Part shown: one piece after another, positions 6,241-6,924 of the stretch
Layout: every line of letters begins with the position of its first letter
Numbering within the stretch: the first letter of the stretch is position 1
Origin: Chloroflexota bacterium
GTDB taxonomy: Bacteria > Chloroflexota > Anaerolineae > Promineifilales > Promineifilaceae
Length of the DNA stretch: 6,924 bases
Assembly (NCBI GenBank): GCA_003519205.1
Contig: DOXE01000382.1
Span: forward strand, 6,412-13,335
Reading direction: 5' to 3'
Translations under genes and position numbers: made by a program
Notes under the pieces: generated by a model
The model's database searches: none
Seen by the model: the letters and a program-made list of their open reading frames with translations, nothing else
Told to the model about the DNA's origin: nothing

Positions 6241-6687
6241 CTAGCCAACGCCTTTATTTAGGGCATAAAAAGAGGCGACAACCGTGGCAAAATAAGTAAC
6301 GCCAGTGATAATCCAGAAACCCAACCCCAACAACCACATCATGCCCCACATCATCATGAGGGGCACAAAATAGAACAATAAAAATGGTAGCAAAATCACC
6401 AGCCTTCTTGGATTGCGGAATTCTATCTTCAGGATGACATCGACGATCAAAGCGAAAAGAGTGAACGCCGCATAGAGTAAGGGTGCCAGCCCGAATGAAA
6501 TCCCAAACCCTTGGATTGCCCCGATAACGGCGAGGGCTAAAGCTGGAAGGCCCATAAGAATGGCCAGATAACCGAAAAGATCGGCATTTTTTGGCCATTT
6601 CACCCTGGCTATGAACATGAGGATTGACAGGATATTGATGCTGTTCGCCAGGAGAAAGATCAATAAAAGATAAGTTTCCATCATCAT
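6241..6687 (-). CDS. Integral membrane protein of unknown function (about five helices)
   Basis: This protein has up to 148 residues, almost entirely hydrophobic. Segments are at about 5-27, 38-60, 63-88, 96-119 and 120-143. Basic loops RVKWPK (about 28-33) and KIEFRNPRR (about 87-95) lie between them, the latter probably cytoplasmic. I do not recognise the family. The methionine-rich LMMMWGMMW in helix four is distinctive, but I see no known metal- or haem-binding motif. The start is uncertain: three consecutive ATG codons (6687, 6684, 6681) have no clear Shine-Dalgarno. It is followed after 68 bp by the adenosyltransferase on the same strand, so the two may be co-transcribed. A functional link to cobalamin is not supported by the sequence. 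The 192-bp gap to the divergent tRNA shows no convincing minus-strand promoter. Confidence 0.7.
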   Translation of the reverse strand: MMMETYLLLIFLLANSINILSILMFIARVKWPKNADLFGYLAILMGLPALALAVIGAIQGFGISFGLAPLLYAAFTLFALIVDVILKIEFRNPRRLVILLPFLLFYFVPLMMMWGMMWLLGLGFWIITGVTYFATVVASFYALNKGVG

Positions 6688-6839
6688 CGGTGACGTCCAT
6701 GTAGAATTCGGCCGATATAATCACTATCGAACCTTTTCTCCCCTGAAAATCTTAACGTACATCAGCCTGATCAGCAATAAAACCAACGATTCATCATTAG
6801 CGAATCCCCCATCCGGACGTCTATTTATGTTAAGCAAAC

Positions 6840-6867
6840 TTGACAAAGACCACTTGGTTGTTATAAT
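6840..6867 (+). promoter_or_regulatory. Consensus promoter of the initiator tRNA gene
   Basis: TTGACA (6840-6845) and TATAAT (6862-6867) are perfect sigma-70 hexamers separated by 16 bases. Transcription would start near 6874, only about six bases before the tRNA 5' end. This fits a strong stable-RNA promoter with a very short leader. It lies in the 192-bp gap (6688-6879) between the tRNA and the divergent membrane protein gene. Confidence 0.88.
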
Positions 6868-6879
6868 TTTCACGCACAT

Positions 6880-6924
6880 TGCGGGGTAGAGCAGTGGCAG
6901 CTCGTCGGGCTCATAACCCGGAGG
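6880..6924 (+). tRNA. Initiator tRNA-Met (CAT anticodon), 3' part beyond window
   Basis: The 5' 45 bases of a tRNA are present. The acceptor strand is 6880-6886, followed by T8-A9. The D stem is GAGC (6889-6892) with GCTC (6900-6903). The anticodon stem pairs TCGGG (6905-6909) with CCCGG (6917-6921) around the loop CTCATAA, giving anticodon CAT at 6912-6914. Initiator features are present: three consecutive G:C pairs closing the anticodon loop and the A11:T24 pair in the D stem (6890/6902), which distinguish bacterial initiator from elongator tRNAs. The first base is T instead of the C found in E. coli. Base 72, the T arm and the 3' end lie outside the window, so the diagnostic 1:72 mismatch cannot be checked. 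The identity call is firm. Confidence 0.93.

Noticed and set aside
6254..6724. A 156-codon frame overlapping the membrane protein on the same strand, with a GTG start and a purine-rich AGGGGAGAAAAGG upstream.
   Set aside because: Beyond the first residues its composition is rich in Arg, His, Cys and Pro without domain order, as expected for an out-of-frame reading of a hydrophobic gene. The membrane frame has coherent helices. The good upstream purine stretch is the only point in its favour.

Overview
The window is gene-dense, with moderate GC by eye. It reads as a bacterial chromosome segment, most likely from the Chloroflexota (Anaerolineae-like). That assignment is an inference from gene content (YqeY next to a 7TM-HD phosphohydrolase, a CcmD-like small protein, a fructosamine-kinase-family protein, lipoproteins with sugar-binding-like folds) and from the scarcity of strong Shine-Dalgarno sequences. 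No marker gene here fixes the taxon. There are no insertion sequences, CRISPR arrays, phage genes or obvious foreign islands.

Layout: nine protein genes are all on the minus strand, read right to left. At the far right, on the plus strand, an initiator tRNA-Met gene starts and runs off the window. In transcription order the minus-strand genes are: a five-helix membrane protein of unknown function (6687-6241); a PduO-type cob(I)alamin adenosyltransferase (6172-5609); a 57-residue CcmD-like membrane protein with a TTG start (5528-5355); lipoprotein A (5341-4670); its paralogue lipoprotein B (4609-3944); a fructosamine/ketosamine-3-kinase-family protein (3941-3084); a class I SAM methyltransferase with Trm9/ALKBH8-like features (3062-2355); a YqeY/GatB-like protein (2280-1834); and a PgpH/YqfF-type 7TM-HD cyclic-dinucleotide phosphodiesterase, cut by the left window edge (1815 to beyond 1).

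How they may work together: two expression units can be argued. The first is yqeY-pgpH, 18 bp apart, behind tandem promoter-like elements at 2299-2339; its theme is probably cyclic di-AMP turnover and envelope homeostasis. The second is ccmD-like / lipoprotein A / lipoprotein B / kinase / methyltransferase, with gaps of 13, 60, 2 and 21 bp. Its two exported lipoproteins share a concanavalin-like domain pattern and precede a kinase whose family repairs glycated amines. A shared function is speculation. The adenosyltransferase and the membrane protein lie upstream with larger gaps (80 and 68 bp) and may be separate or part of the same read-through transcript.

Nothing in the window is a clearly new multi-gene system. 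The points most worth a second look are the orphan CcmD-like gene, the divergent lipoprotein pair, and their tight linkage to the kinase and methyltransferase.
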